Positions 4,592 to 5,412 of a stretch of 5,412 bases of DNA are shown piece after piece. The notes under the pieces are model-generated. The model was not told where the DNA came from. It was given only the letters and a program-made list of their open reading frames with translations, and did not search any database. Both the position numbers and the translations under genes were made by a program. This DNA comes from Anaerolineae bacterium (lineage in GTDB: Bacteria > Chloroflexota > Anaerolineae > Aggregatilineales > UBA3940), in NCBI GenBank assembly GCA_020852775.1, contig JADZAD010000041.1:1-5412 (forward strand). The letters run 5' to 3'. Numbering within the stretch: the first letter of the stretch is position 1; every line of letters starts with the position of its first letter.

Positions 4592-5412
4592 ATGGCGCTT
4601 GAGGTCCGAAAGCAGATGAACCAGCCGGTGAATACTTCTCCGGAGGTGCCGGGGTTCCGCGCGCGCCGGAGCTTCTGCTGGCGCCGTGTTGTGCCGGTGC
4701 TGGTGCTGGCACTCTTCCTGGTCGGCTGGGAAGTGCTGGTGCGAGCAGCAGGCTACCCGACATACATCCTCCCCTCTCCCGGCCAGGTCGGCGGGAAGTT
4801 TCTCCGTCTGGCGCTCGACGGCACACTGGCAAGACACATCACGGTCACACTGGTAGAGATCGTACTTGGCCTTGGCGTTGGCGTCAGCCTTGCAACGGTG
4901 ACGGGCTACTTCATCGCCAGGCATCGTGTACTTGAACAGACGCTCTCACCGTACCTGATCGCTTCACAAGCGGTGCCGGTGGTCGCCATCGCGCCGCTGC
5001 TGGTCATCTGGCTGGGGCCTGGCCTGGCGGGTAAGGTCGTGATCTGCGCCCTGATCGTGTTCTTTCCGGTGCTGGTCAATACGATCGCAGGCGTCAGGAA
5101 TGTCCCGGCGGATTACTACGACCTGATGCGGCTGCTGAACGCCAGCCCGTGGCAGGTCTTCTCTAAAGTAGAAGTACCGGCGGCACTGCCGGTACTTCTG
5201 GCCGGGCTGAAGATTGGGGCAACACTCTCCGTGATCGGCGCGGTGGTGGGCGAACTGGCTGGATCAGAGGCGGGGCTGGGCTTCATGATCAACCTGGCGG
5301 ACGGCCTGTTCGACACGACACGGGTTTTCGTCGGAGTGCTGACGCTGGTCATCCTGGCGCTGGGGTTATACGGGCTGGTGGCACTGCTGGAGCGATGGCT
5401 GCTGCGCTGGCA
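4592..5412 (+). CDS. ribX: ABC transporter permease, probable riboflavin importer subunit RibX (3' end outside window)
   Basis: An inner-membrane permease of the SsuC/TauC/ThiX family (BPD_transp_1), open for 273 codons to the window edge; the family is usually about 250-280 residues, so little is missing. After a polar N-terminus (1-32) there is a hydrophobic segment at about 34-50, then the hallmark YILPSPGQV (58-66). Further membrane segments lie at about 87-108, 123-141, 145-166, 201-222 and 244-265. SQAVPVVAIAPLLVIWLGPG (125-144) and the cytoplasmic EAA loop (about 173-200, YYDLMRLLNASPWQVF then VPAALP), which docks with the ATPase, are clear; the usual EAA-loop Gly is replaced by Asn183. 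ATG 4592 follows GCAGGG (4579-4584) at seven bases; ATG 4616 is an in-frame alternative. The family also carries sulfonates, taurine, nitrate and pyrimidines. The riboflavin assignment rests on the FMN riboswitch in its leader and known Chloroflexota RibXY loci. A substrate-binding protein and an ATPase are expected downstream. Confidence 0.9.
   Translation, partial: MALEVRKQMNQPVNTSPEVPGFRARRSFCWRRVVPVLVLALFLVGWEVLVRAAGYPTYILPSPGQVGGKFLRLALDGTLARHITVTLVEIVLGLGVGVSLATVTGYFIARHRVLEQTLSPYLIASQAVPVVAIAPLLVIWLGPGLAGKVVICALIVFFPVLVNTIAGVRNVPADYYDLMRLLNASPWQVFSKVEVPAALPVLLAGLKIGATLSVIGAVVGELAGSEAGLGFMINLADGLFDTTRVFVGVLTLVILALGLYGLVALLERWLLRW

Noticed and set aside
4559..4924. Minus-strand open frames opposite the start of the permease
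   Set aside because: Antisense to a clear membrane permease and overlapping the terminator; no supporting motif or ribosome binding site.

Overview
The window is about 5.4 kb of GC-rich, gene-dense bacterial DNA with every recognisable gene on the + strand. Two things suggest a Chloroflexota (green non-sulfur) bacterium: an FMN riboswitch directly in front of a SsuC/ThiX-type ABC permease, which is the arrangement known for the RibXY riboflavin transporter of that phylum, and the general composition. This taxonomic reading is an inference from context and was not tested by a search.

Layout. Positions 1-504 are the 3' part of pstB, the ATPase of the phosphate importer. phoU follows at 658-1326, possibly with its own promoter, and a strong hairpin terminator at 1358-1385 closes this phosphate module. 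A second module starts from a good promoter at 1408-1437. It holds two tandem, clearly duplicated genes (1478-2260 and 2266-3039) of the 5-formyltetrahydrofolate cyclo-ligase-like family (COG0212), then a small DUF1232/YkvA membrane protein (3105-3491), then a purine nucleoside phosphorylase-family enzyme (3516-4307) that looks like an S-methyl-5'-thioinosine phosphorylase. A large hairpin at 3053-3080 may split this module. A perfect inverted repeat at 4308-4329 lies just after the last gene.

The third module begins with an extended -10 promoter (TATAAT at 4341-4346) and an FMN riboswitch aptamer (4360-4488). An expression platform with a textbook intrinsic terminator (4543-4570) follows, then the start codon of a RibX-like permease at 4592 that runs off the right edge. 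The terminator's left arm is complementary to the 5' strand of aptamer helix P1, so the sequence spells out an off-switch: FMN bound gives termination, FMN absent gives antitermination.

Working together. The left part is phosphate uptake and signalling. The right part is flavin uptake under FMN feedback. The middle holds a folate-enzyme-like pair whose family has a reported but unresolved link to thiamin metabolism, together with a methylthio-nucleoside salvage enzyme. No mobile elements, CRISPR arrays, tRNAs or rRNAs were seen. The most promising under-described element is the tandem pair of COG0212 paralogs (about 60% identical by hand alignment), followed by the palindrome overlapping the riboswitch promoter.
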